Positions 1 through 9,360 of a DNA stretch of 64,000 nucleotides are shown here, in pieces (the stretch's first letter is position 1; each line of letters starts with the position of its first letter). The stretch spans positions 6,448,001-6,512,000 of the forward strand of contig NZ_CP134876.1 in the NCBI RefSeq assembly GCF_032108445.1. The letters are read 5' to 3'. Below the pieces are notes generated by a model. It did not search any database, was not told the DNA's origin, and saw nothing but the letters and a program-made list of their open reading frames with translations. A program made the position numbers and the translations under genes. This DNA is from Micromonospora halotolerans. Its GTDB lineage: Bacteria; Actinomycetota; Actinomycetes; Mycobacteriales; Micromonosporaceae.

Positions 1-1229
1 GGTCAGCGGGCTGGCCAGCACTCGGCGTACGTCGTCCTCGTGCATGGAGTGGCTGAGGATCGTGACGTCGCCGTGCTCGGCGGCGAGCAGGTCGCAGGCG
101 TAGTCGACGGGGTCGACGCCGCACGCGGCGGCCAGGTCGGCGATGGTGTGCCCCTGGGCGTCGGGGTTGTTCGGGGCGGATGCCACGCGGATCAGGTCCC
201 AGCCGCCGTTGCCGACGGTGTTCTCCCAGCCCGTCACCCCGGCGACCAGATCGTGGCGGATCCGGTCGCGGACCGCCGGCTCGGCGGCGGCGGCGAGCAT
301 CGCTGGCACCCCGTCGGCGATCAGCCACGGCGGCAGCATGGCGTGCAGGGCCGTGCTGCCCGCCGTGTACGGGTAGACGTCGCAGGTGACGTCCAGCCCG
401 TCGGCGCGCGCCTGCTCGAGTCGGGCGAGGGTGCTGACGGTGGCGCCCCAGGCGCGCCGGCCCGCGGTCTTGTGGTGGGAGACCTGCAGCGCCGACCCGG
501 CCGCGGTGGCGATCTCGATGGCCTCCTCGAGCGCGGACTCGACCTGGGACATCTCGTCACGCAGGTGCGTCACGTACGGCTTGCCGTGTGCGGCCACGAC
601 CCGGGCCAGCGCGATGACCTCGTCGGTGCCGGCGTTGACGCCCGGGGAGTAGATCAGGCCGGTCGACAGGCCGGCCGCGCCCGCGGTGAGCGCCTCGTCG
701 AGCAGGTGGCACATCCGCCCGATCTCGGCAGGGGTGGCCCGCCGCTGGGCGAAGCCGACGACCGCGGCGCGCAGCGTGCCGTGGCCGACGAGGGCGGCGA
801 GATGGTTGCGCCGGGCCACGCCCTGCGCGTCGGCGAACTCGGCGAACGACCCGTACGCCGAGGCGGGTGGACCGAACGTCGCGGCGATCAACTCCCGCAC
901 CGGTTCGCCGCGCTGGGGCGGGACCGGGAAGGGGCTGATGCCGCAGTTGCCGCAGATCTCCGTGGTGACGCCCTGGAGCAGCGGCGCCCGACGTAGCACC
1001 TCCCGCTGCTCGTCCTCCCCCGCCAACAGGTCGGAGTGGGTGTGCACGTCGATGAAGCCGGGTGTGACGACCAGCCCGGTCGCGTCGATGACCTCGGCGG
1101 CGGGCGTGCCGCTGCCCGGGGGCAGCAGCACGAGCCGCCCGTCGCGGACGCCCACGTCGGCGGGGCGGGACAGCGAGCCGCTGCCGTCGAGCACGTCCCC
1201 GCCGGTGACCAGCAGGTCCAGCCGGGCCA

Positions 1230-1230
<1 letters not shown>
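1..1230 (-). CDS. N-acyl-D-amino-acid deacylase (D-aminoacylase), 3' end beyond window
   Basis: Amidohydrolase-superfamily enzyme that would hydrolyse N-acyl-D-amino acids to the D-amino acid plus fatty or acetic acid. Translation of the minus strand from ATG at 1230 gives 410 open codons to the window edge; the C-terminus is missing. The N-terminus has the composite beta-sandwich start (VTGGDVLDGSG), then PGFIDVHTHSD with the metal-binding HxH (H63, H65), and GVTTEICGNCGISP with the cysteine typical of D-aminoacylases (about C96). Downstream segments THLRDE, SHHK and CDVYPYTAGST match the family. The start codon overlaps the stop of the upstream ABC ATPase (ATGA), so it is the last visible gene of a four-gene operon. 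The context suggests imported D-amino-acid derivatives are its substrate; that link is inference. Confidence 0.9.
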
Positions 1231-1990
<760 letters not shown>

Positions 1991-1994
<4 letters not shown>

Positions 1995-2941
1995 CGCGCG
2001 CTCCCGGTGAAGCGCAGGTTGCGGGCGATCCGCCCGCGCAGGGCTCCCGGCACCGTGGCGCCGAAGCCGCGGCTGAACCGGCGCTCCAGGTAGTACTGGC
2101 CGATGCTGGCGACGGTGGTCAGGACCAGGTACCACAGCGACGCGACGATCAGCAGGGCGATCACCTCGAAGTTGGTCAGGTAGAGCCGCTGGGCGACGGT
2201 GAGCAGGTCGGCGCCGGCGATCACCGAGACCAGCGAGGTGGTCTTGAGCATGGAGATGAACTGGTTGCCGGTCGGCGGGACGATGATCCGCATCGCCTGG
2301 GGCAGCACCACACGCTTCATGATCTTCAGGCGGGACATGCCCAACGCCGCCGCGGCCTCCTGCTGGCCCGGGTCGACCGCGCGCAGGCCGGCCCGAACGA
2401 TCTCGCTCATGTAGGCGCCCTCGTTGATGCTGAGCCCGAGCAGCGCCGCGACGAATCCGGTGACCAACGTGTTCGTCTCCCAGGTCACCAGCTTCGGACC
2501 ATCGAACGGCACGCCCAGCCCGACCTCGGGGAAGATCAGCGCGATGTTGAACCAGAAGATCAGCTGCACCAGCAGCGGCGTGCCGCGGAAGAACCACACG
2601 TAAGCCATGGCGCCGGCGCGCAGGATGCGGCTGTCGGAGACCTGCATCAGCGCCACGATGACCCCGAGCACCACACCGATCGCCATGGACGCGACCGTGA
2701 GCTGGACGGTGACCCAGAGCCCTTCCAAGATGACCCGGTCGAACTGGTACTTGACGACAATGTCCCAGTGCAGGTTCGGGTTGATCGCGATGGTCCAGGC
2801 CAACCAGGCCAGGATCAGGGCGATTACCCCGGCGGCCAGCCAGCGACCCGGTCGCAGCGGGTGGCTGATCCGGTTCGCCTCCGGTCCGGCGGGCCCGGCC
2901 GAGGCCGGGCCCGTGACGGTCGCATCCACCGGGGTGCTCAC
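1991..2941 (-). CDS. Polar amino acid ABC transporter, permease
   Basis: Inner-membrane permease of the HisM/GlnP type, 316 residues. After a roughly 30-residue cytoplasmic lead there are about six hydrophobic segments, starting with [18 protein letters not shown] and including [22 protein letters not shown]. The characteristic [12 protein letters not shown] motif sits near residues 117-127, and the EAA loop ([20 protein letters not shown]) begins near 195, where the ATPase would dock. GTG at 2941 overlaps the stop of the binding-protein gene as GTGA, and the permease stop overlaps the ATPase start. A single permease implies a homodimeric membrane core. Confidence 0.93.
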
Positions 2942-3825
2942 TTCTGGTCGTTGACCGTCGCGGTCTGCACACCGCTGGCCTGCACGCCCCACTTCTCGAG
3001 GATCTTGGCGTAGTCGCCCGCCTCGATCAGCTCCTGCAGGGCCCGCTGGACGGCGTCGCGCAGCTGGCTGTCCTTCTTGTCGATCGCGATGCCCCACGGG
3101 CCGGCCTCGTACTGGGCCTCCAGCACCTCGTACTTGCCGCTCTGCTGGGCCAGCATCTTGGCCACCGGGTAGTCGACGATGGTGGCCACCGCGCGCCCGG
3201 CGTCGATCTGCAGCAGGCCGGTCGGGGCGTCCTCGCTCTGCGAGATGGTCATCTTCTTGGCGCACGAGGTGTTCTGCTTCTCGCCGATGGCGAGGTTGGA
3301 GCTGCCCTTGGCGAGCACCACCGCGCGGCCGCACAGGTCCGCCAGGTCCTTCACCCCGGCCGGGTTGCCCTTCGCCACCATGATGGCGCCGCCGGCCTGG
3401 AAGTAGTCGACGAAGTCGACGGCCTTGCGGCGCTCCTCGGTGTCGCTCATCGAGGACATCGCGAGGTCCCACCGGTCGGCCTGCAGACCTGGGATCAGGC
3501 CGGGGAAGCTGGCGTTGGTCATCTCCAGCTTCAGGCCGAGCCGTCCGGCGATCGCCGCCGCCAGCTCCGGGTCGACGCCGGTCAGGTCCTGGGTCCCCTC
3601 CTTGTACATCTCCATCGGCGGGTAGCCCTCGGCGGTGGCGACCCGCAGGACGCCCTTCTCCTTGAGAGCGGCCGGGACCAGGTCGGCCGCCTTGGCGTCG
3701 GCGGCGACCGAGGCGGAGGCACCGGCCTGCGGCGTCTGGCCGCTGGTCGAGCGCCCGCAGCCGGTGACGGCGAGCGAGAGTGCGGCGAGACCGACGACGA
3801 TGCGAAGCGCACGCTTCCTGACCAC
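2938..3825 (-). CDS. Amino acid ABC transporter substrate-binding lipoprotein
   Basis: Extracytoplasmic solute-binding protein (SBP_bac_3 type), 295 residues. The N-terminus is a lipoprotein signal: two basic residues, a hydrophobic core and lipobox VTGC, with lipidated Cys near position 23. The mature part shows family landmarks: [16 protein letters not shown], a [19 protein letters not shown] segment, and [19 protein letters not shown] at 3825 is preceded by an excellent ribosome binding site (AGGAGGT, complement of 3831-3837). It is the first gene of the operon. The coupled deacylase suggests a D-amino-acid or N-acyl amino acid ligand, but the sequence does not identify the ligand. Confidence 0.93.
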   Translation of the reverse strand: MVRKRALRIVVGLAALSLAVTGCGRSTSGQTPQAGASASVAADAKAADLVPAALKEKGVLRVATAEGYPPMEMYKEGTQDLTGVDPELAAAIAGRLGLKLEMTNASFPGLIPGLQADRWDLAMSSMSDTEERRKAVDFVDYFQAGGAIMVAKGNPAGVKDLADLCGRAVVLAKGSSNLAIGEKQNTSCAKKMTISQSEDAPTGLLQIDAGRAVATIVDYPVAKMLAQQSGKYEVLEAQYEAGPWGIAIDKKDSQLRDAVQRALQELIEAGDYAKILEKWGVQASGVQTATVNDQK

Positions 3826-4216
3826 CGGAAACCTCCTGGCTGAGACGATGGCGGGGACCCTATCCGGGATCGGTCAGCGTGAACAGCCCGAATGCTTTGC
3901 AGGGTGAGCGGTCGGATTTTCGATGCTCACCTGTGCAGGGCCAGGGCACTCGCGGCCTTCGCTTTGCACGACTTGAACGGGCGGCGGCTACTGACCGTTA
4001 GCCGACTGAGACGTCGGTCACGGAGTCGCCGGCGGAGCCCGAAGGTGGGGTCTGACCAGCGTTTTCACCAGACCGCAGGGCGGTCGGCGGACGGGTCGGA
4101 GCGGTGGCGCCGCTGACCGGAACTTCACTGTCAGCTAGCCGTCCGCTGATTCGCTTCCCTCACGGACACCACGTACCGCTCACTGGGAACACCCACTGAA
4201 CGAAACGGAGTGAGCC
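3826..4216. other. Divergent intergenic region
   Basis: This 391-base gap lies between the amino acid transport operon and the FAD oxidoreductase gene, so it must hold promoters in both directions. I see no convincing open frame. An inverted repeat GGTGAGC (3903-3909) / GCTCACC (3925-3931) with 15 bases between the arms is the most obvious structure and could be an operator or hairpin. CTTTGCA occurs twice nearby (about 3895 and 3961). Confidence 0.4.
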
Positions 4217-5599
4217 GTGTCCACCACCAACCAGACCGGGCGGGCGGTCGTCCTCGGCGGCAGCATGGGCGGCCTGCTCGCCGCCCGGGTGCTCAGCGAG
4301 TCGTACGCGACGGTGACCGTCTTCGACCGGGACGAGCTGCCGGCCGAGGCCGCCGACCGCAAGGGTGTGCCGCAGAGCGGGCACGCGCACGGCCTGCTCG
4401 CCCGCGGCCGCCAGATCCTCGAGGAGCTGTTCCCCGGCCTGACCGGCGAGCTGACCGCCCACGGCGCCGTCCCCGTCGACATCCAGCGGGACTGCCTCTG
4501 GGTCAACGACGGCCACCGGATCCCCCGGGTCACCTCCGGGCTGGCCGGGCTCTGTGTGAGCCGGCGCGCCCTGGAGGCGTACGTCCGGGACCGGGTCCGG
4601 GCGCTGCCCAACGTCGAGATCCGGGACCGGTGCGAGGCGGTGGGGCTGCTCGCCGACGGCGGCACGGTGACCGGCGCGCGGATCCTGCCCCGCGGCGGCC
4701 GGGAGGAGCGCCACGACGCCGACCTCGTCGTGGACGCGACCGGCCGGGGCAACCGCGGCCCCACCTGGCTCGCCGAGCTGGGCTACCAGCCGCCCGCCGA
4801 GGAGCGGGTGGACCCGCGCACGGTGTACGTCTCGCGCGACTACCGCCGCGTCCCGGGCGAGACAAGCTTCGCCGCCGTGATCAGCAGCCCGTCGCCGGCC
4901 GCGCCGTACGGCGGGGTGGCCATCGCCGCGGAGGGTGACCGGTGGATGGTGACGCTGCTCGGCGTCGGCCCGGACCACGCCCCGCCGGTCGACGACGAGG
5001 GCTACCTCGCCTTCGCCGGGCGGCTGCCCGCGCCGGAGCTGCCCGCGCTGCTGCGCCGGGCCGAGCCGCTCGGCCCGCCGCAGCGGATGCGCCTGCCCGC
5101 CAGCGTGCGCCGCCGCTACGAGCGCCTCCCCCGCCTCCCGGAGGGGTTCATCGCGGTCGCGGACGCGGTGTGCAGCTTCAATCCGGCGTACGGGCAGGGC
5201 ATGACGGTGGCCGCGGCGGAGGCGGTCGTGCTGCGTGACTGCCTGCGCCGGGGCCGGCGGGACCTGCCCCGCCGCTTCTTCACCGCGGCGGCGAAGGTGG
5301 TGGACGTGCCCTGGGACATGGCCGTCGGCGCCGACCTGCGCCACCCGGCCGTGGTGGGGCCGCGCAGCGCCCGGACGCGCTTCCTCAACGGGTACGTCGC
5401 CCGGCTGCACGTCGCCGCCGCGCGGCACCCCGCCGTCGGGCGGCGTTTCCTGAGCGTCGCCAACCTGATGACGCCGCCGCCGGGGCTGTTCGCGCCGGGG
5501 ATCGTCGCCCGGGTGCTCTGGTCCGGCCGGCCGCCCGCCAACCCGGTGCCGGCCCACCGGCCGCTGGTCCCCGAGGTCGAGGAGTTGGTCGCCCGGTAG
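4217..5599 (+). CDS. FAD-dependent oxidoreductase (hydroxylase/halogenase-like fold)
   Basis: Cytoplasmic flavoprotein of 460 residues in the p-hydroxybenzoate hydroxylase-like group. The FAD-binding Rossmann start VVLGGSMGGLLAARVL carries the GxGxxG-type loop (near residues 11-20), followed by VTVFDRDELP with the ribose-binding acidic residue. DLVVDATGRGNRGP and FIAVADAVCSFNPAYGQGMT correspond to the second and third conserved FAD motifs. The substrate is not predictable; homologues act in epoxidation or hydroxylation of natural products or lipids. GTG at 4217 is preceded by GGAG. It stands alone: the next gene on the same strand is only a fragment, so no operon role can be assigned. Confidence 0.8.
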   Translation: MSTTNQTGRAVVLGGSMGGLLAARVLSESYATVTVFDRDELPAEAADRKGVPQSGHAHGLLARGRQILEELFPGLTGELTAHGAVPVDIQRDCLWVNDGHRIPRVTSGLAGLCVSRRALEAYVRDRVRALPNVEIRDRCEAVGLLADGGTVTGARILPRGGREERHDADLVVDATGRGNRGPTWLAELGYQPPAEERVDPRTVYVSRDYRRVPGETSFAAVISSPSPAAPYGGVAIAAEGDRWMVTLLGVGPDHAPPVDDEGYLAFAGRLPAPELPALLRRAEPLGPPQRMRLPASVRRRYERLPRLPEGFIAVADAVCSFNPAYGQGMTVAAAEAVVLRDCLRRGRRDLPRRFFTAAAKVVDVPWDMAVGADLRHPAVVGPRSARTRFLNGYVARLHVAAARHPAVGRRFLSVANLMTPPPGLFAPGIVARVLWSGRPPANPVPAHRPLVPEVEELVAR

Positions 5600-5680
5600 A
5601 CCGTTCTCCGTGGGAGAGGACCCGTTGTCCCGGCGGCAGAAAAGGTCGCGCGACGGGGGCGCGCCGGCCGAAGCATCGGC

Positions 5681-5780
5681 CTGTTCCTGGACCTCGCCCT
5701 GCTGATCCGCGTCGTCGACGACGGGCCGCTGCGGCAGTACTCGGGCACCGGGCTGTACGCGTTGATGGTCTGGGCCGCCG
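5681..5780 (+). pseudogene. Fragment of a DUF2809 membrane-protein gene
   Basis: About 97 bases match the intact DUF2809 gene at 13341-13437 with roughly eight differences (about 92% identity by eye). The readable peptide LALLIRVVDDGPLRQYSG corresponds to the second and third segments of the intact protein. The upstream first helix is absent and the match stops abruptly after MVWA, where the intact protein continues GVMFLRPGM. It is therefore a decayed paralogue fragment rather than a gene. It lies 81 bases after the FAD oxidoreductase stop. Confidence 0.75.
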
Positions 5781-5822
5781 ACCCGCCACCCGCGCAGCCT
5801 GACCCCAACACCCCTGACCGAT

Positions 5823-5840
5823 CGTGGTCACGGCACTAGC
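5823..5840 (+). repeat. Left copy of an 18-bp direct repeat flanking the methyltransferase
   Basis: cgtggtcacggcactagc. It matches 6813-6830 with one difference. The right copy overlaps the last codons and stop of the CapA-like gene, so the left copy may be a remnant of the same 3' end. Confidence 0.7.
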
Positions 5841-5905
5841 GGACCGAAGGAACGGACGGTCGAAGGCCGGCCCCCGCCATATGCCGGGGCCGACCTTCGT
5901 CGTAC

Positions 5906-6766
5906 TCACTGCGCGGCGCGTACCGCCGAGACGAGTCCGCCCGCGCCCTCGTCCTGCTGCGGCGGGGTGAGCACCGGACGCCCGTAGGCCTCGGCGCGCT
6001 CACGCAGGGTGAAGGTCTCCGCTTCCCAGCCGAGGCCGCCTAGCCAGCCGACCGGGTCCTCCGGCATCTCCCAGACCCACATCGACGCTGCCGATCCCGA
6101 AGCGGCATCCCCGCGGAAGCGTTCGACCACACCGCGCGAGCCCAGTGTGAGGCCCATCCTGCTGCCTGCAGCGGACAGCGCGCCGACGCGTTCGAGCAGC
6201 GACTCCACTGCGTCCTCGGGTAGATAGATCAGCAGTCCCTCGGCGATCCACACCGTCGGCTGCCCCGGATCGTGCCCGGCCGCGGCCAGGGCGCCGGGCC
6301 AGTCCTCGCGTAGGTCGACCGGGACGGTGATCCGCTCGCAGCGCGCAACGGCACGCTCCTGACGCAGCACCGAGGCCTTGAAGCCAAGCGGTTCGGCCGT
6401 GTCGACCTCGAACAACCGCGTACCCGCGGGCCAGTTCATCCGGAAGGCCCTGCTGTCCATCCCGGCTCCGAGCAGCACGACCTGCCGGACGCCGGACGCG
6501 ACCGCCCGATCCAGCAGGTCGTCCAGGAACTTCGTCCGGATGACGATCGAGAAGGCCACACCGAGCCAGCGGCGCCGCGCCGCCTCGTCCGCGCGCGGGG
6601 GCGGCGGCGTCCCGGGGCCCCTCCCACCGGCCGTGGCGAAGGCCAGCGCCAGCGGGTCCCGGAACAGCGGCTGCTCGCGTGCCGTCTCCATTGCCCTCAC
6701 CCGGGCCACGCCCACGGCTGTGGCCCACACCCCGGACGGCTCGATCGGTCCCGCCGCATCAGTCAC
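5906..6766 (-). CDS. Class I SAM-dependent methyltransferase (TIGR00027/LCMT-like)
   Basis: Predicted S-adenosylmethionine-dependent methyltransferase, 286 residues, of the actinobacterial O-methyltransferase family related to leucine carboxyl methyltransferase. Motif I appears as VVLLGAGMDSRAFRM, the acidic ribose-binding motif as LFEVDTAEPLGFK, and the later IAEGLLIYLP is characteristic of this family. The acceptor is unknown; family members modify polyketides and other small molecules. GTG at 6766 is the only reasonable start. The gene is bracketed by an 18-bp direct repeat (5823-5840 and 6813-6830), which is compatible with insertion between two copies of a sequence. Confidence 0.88.
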   Translation of the reverse strand: MTDAAGPIEPSGVWATAVGVARVRAMETAREQPLFRDPLALAFATAGGRGPGTPPPPRADEAARRRWLGVAFSIVIRTKFLDDLLDRAVASGVRQVVLLGAGMDSRAFRMNWPAGTRLFEVDTAEPLGFKASVLRQERAVARCERITVPVDLREDWPGALAAAGHDPGQPTVWIAEGLLIYLPEDAVESLLERVGALSAAGSRMGLTLGSRGVVERFRGDAASGSAASMWVWEMPEDPVGWLGGLGWEAETFTLRERAEAYGRPVLTPPQQDEGAGGLVSAVRAAQ

Positions 6767-6812
6767 GCGTTCAGCCTAGCTAGGCGGCGTGTCACCCAAC
6801 ACCGTGAACGTT

Positions 6813-6830
6813 CGTGGTCACAGCACTAGC
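6813..6830 (+). repeat. Right copy of the 18-bp direct repeat
   Basis: cgtggtcacagcactagc, one mismatch from 5823-5840. It includes the complement of the stop codon of the CapA-like gene (6826-6828). Confidence 0.7.
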
Positions 6831-7905
6831 CGGGGCGCTTGGCGGCCAAGCCGGTGCACCGCTGGGCTGCGGCGAGCTTGTCGAGGATGCGCTGCTTCCC
6901 CACCCCGGTGGCCGGGATCGGCTGACCGCTGCCGGAGACCGTCGCCGGGACGAATCGGCTCTCGACCACCGTCCGGCCGCGGACGACCAGGTGCAGCACG
7001 CCCGAGTCCGTGCTGTGCGAATTGGCGTACCAGAGGAAGTTGCCCAGCCCGTAGTGCACGTAGGTCGCACCGAGCCAGCCGTCGGCCAGCAGCGTGTGCG
7101 CGTGGGTACCGACCACGATGTCGGCGCCGGCCTCGGACAACCTCCCGGCGAACGTCTTCATCTCCCCGCTGGGGCACGAACTGCCCTCGACGCCCCAGTG
7201 CATGAAGACGACGACCAGGTCGGCCCGCTCCCGCGCCGACCGCACCGCGGCGGTGGCCCGGGCGGTGTCGAAGGCCATCGCCACCCCCGATCGGTCGTCC
7301 GTCGCCCGCCACGACCCGGCCAGGTCGTGCACCTGGGACATGCCGAGCACCGCGATCCGCAGCCCCCGTACGGTGGTGAGCCAGGGCGCGTACGCCGAGT
7401 CGGCGTCGCGGCCCGCCCCGAACACCGGATACCGGGCGTCCGCGGCGGCGTCGAGGGTGTCGGCGAGCCCCTGCCGGCCGTAGTCGAGGATGTGGTTGTT
7501 GGCGATCGACACCGCGTCGACCCCGGCCGCGCGCAGCGCCGCGAAGGCGGTCTCCGGAGCTCGGAAGTGGTACTTCTTCGGCTGCGGGGTACCGCGGCCG
7601 GTCACCGCCGTCTCCAGGTTGACCAGGGTCACGTCGGCGTCGCGCAGCGTCGGCGCGATCGCCCCGAAGGCAGTCTGCGGATCGTCGAGCAGGCCCAGGG
7701 TGCGGCCGGTGAAGTGGACGTCGCCGGCGAAGGCCAGCCGCACCTCGACCGGTGCGCTCGGCCCCGGCGTCGCGGTGCCGGACGCCGTCGGACCGGCCGT
7801 GACGCCGTGCCAGGCCGGCGCCGGGCCGGTCGATCCGGCGGCGCATCCGGCCACCGCGACCGCCGTCACCGCCGCCAGCGAGGCACGCGCCGTCCTGCGC
7901 ATCAC
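6826..7905 (-). CDS. CapA family lipoprotein (poly-gamma-glutamate capsule-type metallophosphatase fold)
   Basis: Secreted, membrane-anchored protein of 359 residues in the CapA/PgsA family, which adopts a calcineurin-like metallophosphoesterase fold. The signal peptide ends in lipobox VAGC (Cys about 20), followed by a Pro/Thr/Ser-rich linker. Family motifs include LAFAGDVHF, VNLETAVTG, SIANNHILDYG, VVFMHWGVE and VVGTHAHTL; these hold the metal-ligand-like Asp, Asn and His residues. CapA proteins are linked to poly-gamma-glutamate export in Bacillus, but actinobacterial homologues occur without the other cap genes, as here, so the substrate is open. GTG at 7905 or ATG at 7902 may be the start. 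Its last 23 codons recur as a fragment near 15866. Confidence 0.88.
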   Translation of the reverse strand: MMRRTARASLAAVTAVAVAGCAAGSTGPAPAWHGVTAGPTASGTATPGPSAPVEVRLAFAGDVHFTGRTLGLLDDPQTAFGAIAPTLRDADVTLVNLETAVTGRGTPQPKKYHFRAPETAFAALRAAGVDAVSIANNHILDYGRQGLADTLDAAADARYPVFGAGRDADSAYAPWLTTVRGLRIAVLGMSQVHDLAGSWRATDDRSGVAMAFDTARATAAVRSARERADLVVVFMHWGVEGSSCPSGEMKTFAGRLSEAGADIVVGTHAHTLLADGWLGATYVHYGLGNFLWYANSHSTDSGVLHLVVRGRTVVESRFVPATVSGSGQPIPATGVGKQRILDKLAAAQRCTGLAAKRPG

Positions 7906-8039
7906 GCGGGCGAGGCTACGCGCTCCGGACCGCGCCCGGTGTCCCGCGTCGGGGCCCGGCGATCAGCGGCAGCCGCGTGCGGGTGACCGGCGGTGCGCAT
8001 CGGATGGCCGCATCGGCATTCCCGTGTGATGGTTGCCGG

Positions 8040-8657
8040 ATGCCCCAACCGATCCTGCGCACCGACCGTCTGCTGCTGGTACCGCTCGCCGACCGGCACC
8101 TCGAGTGGGAGGTCCAGCTCGACGCCGATCCGCAGGTGCTGCGCTACCTCGTCGGCCGGGCGCGGTCCAGGGACGAGGTGATCGCCTCCCATGCGCAGCG
8201 GATGGCCTTGGCAGGCAAGGTGGATGGCCTGGGCTACTGGATGGCGTTCGGAACCGATGGCGGCGCGCGCGACTCGACGCCGCCGGCAGGTGAGGACGAC
8301 GGCGAGTTCATCGGCCTCATGATGCTCCCGCCGGCGCACGGCCCCGACCAACCTGACGACCCCACCGTCGCCGAGCTGGGTTACCGCCTCCTCCGTCGGC
8401 ACTGGCGGAAGGGCCTGGCCAGCGAGGCGTCCCGCGCTCTGCTGCGGCACGCCTTCGACACCGTCGGGCAGAACCGGGTGATCGCGCAGACCATGGCCGT
8501 GAATACCGGGTCGCGGCGCGTCATGGAAGCCGTCGGCATGCGGTACGTGCGCACGTACTTCCCGGACCTGGACGACCCGCTGCCGGGAGCGGATCTGGGC
8601 GAGGTCGAGTACGAGATGACCCGCGGGATGCGGGCGGCGGATTCTGGCGGCTGCTGA
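8040..8657 (+). CDS. GNAT family N-acetyltransferase
   Basis: Acetyl-CoA-dependent N-acetyltransferase of the RimJ/RimL type, 205 residues. The start MPQPILRTDRLLLVPL is the usual opening of this group, so I chose ATG at 8040 rather than earlier in-frame starts near 7977. The acetyl-CoA pyrophosphate loop is represented by HWRKGLASEASRALLRHAF, preceded by AELGYRLL. The acceptor cannot be inferred. An acidic insertion (residues about 80-100) containing GEDDGEF separates the first strands. The gene is monocistronic, 61 bases before a methyltransferase pseudogene. Confidence 0.85.
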   Translation: MPQPILRTDRLLLVPLADRHLEWEVQLDADPQVLRYLVGRARSRDEVIASHAQRMALAGKVDGLGYWMAFGTDGGARDSTPPAGEDDGEFIGLMMLPPAHGPDQPDDPTVAELGYRLLRRHWRKGLASEASRALLRHAFDTVGQNRVIAQTMAVNTGSRRVMEAVGMRYVRTYFPDLDDPLPGADLGEVEYEMTRGMRAADSGGC

Positions 8658-8718
8658 GGCAGCCGTGCCCTGCCTCCAGCAGCTGTCCGCTGTCCTGGCT
8701 GCCCCTACGGTGTGAGCC

Positions 8719-9124
8719 GTGACGGATGACCTGTTCGATCCGACGGCCATGTACGACGAGGACTTTGTCGGAGATCGTGCGTGCACGTCGGCCCGGCGGC
8801 GCCATGGCCATGGACCTGGACAACCTCACCAGGTTCCTGGCGTCGTAAACGCCGTCGCGTGTCACGGCGACACGGGGCAACGGCGACATGCTCGTCGACC
8901 GTCATCACCTGGATCCGCTGACCGGGCGCTTCGAGGTCGAACGCATGGTCGTCCGCGACGGTCGAGCCCGCAGGCTGACCTTCGTCAAACGACTGTTCGC
9001 CTTCCCGGAGCTGCGTGACCGGTGTACCGCTGCGGGATTCGCATGGGTCACGGGTTACGGCGAGGCCGGTAGCCCGCTGAGAAGTGACCACCATCGGATG
9101 ATCACGATCGCGGAGGCGCCCTAG
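8719..9124 (+). pseudogene. Decayed SAM-dependent methyltransferase (internal deletion plus nonsense codon)
   Basis: The GTG start and first residues (MTDDLFDPTAMYDEDF) look like a class I methyltransferase N-terminus. At about 8768-8771 the frame jumps into what reads as the C-terminal third, EIVRARRPGGAMAMDLDN, a normal post-motif sequence. The SAM-binding core between them is missing. The second frame then has a TAA at 8846-8848 in the context LAS-stop-TPSR, which looks like a tyrosine codon TAC mutated to TAA. It then stays open to the stop at 9122-9124, with FVKRLFAFPEL and GYGEAGSPL typical of methyltransferase C-termini. The product cannot be functional. Confidence 0.75.
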
Positions 9125-9360
9125 TACGGCAGGGCGGGGACACAGCTCGATTCCGTCCCGCGGCACGTCACCCTCGCCTAGCCTGAAGCTCAGCATGCGG
9201 CGTCGGCACGGCGTGCCGCTCCGCGCACAGGTGGAGCCAACCGTCGAGGCGCTCGCCGTTCGGCCCGGTCACCATCCGGACCTTGCTGGTGAACCCTGCG
9301 GCGGGTGGCTCACGGTCACATCCGGTGCGCCGCGCACCGGTCCTGAGACAGGAGCCAGAC

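Noticed and set aside
40..996. Long plus-strand open frame over the first kilobase
   Set aside because: It is the antisense shadow of the D-aminoacylase gene; its translation is Arg/Gly-rich with no domain.
3826..4216. Possible riboswitch upstream of the amino acid transport operon or FAD gene
   Set aside because: Only a 7-bp inverted repeat is visible; no known riboswitch core could be matched by eye.
9125..9360. Possible small gene between the methyltransferase pseudogene and the NmrA-like gene
   Set aside because: A minus-strand frame reads KVRMVTGPNGERLDGWLHLC, but it has no start, ribosome binding site or recognisable family.
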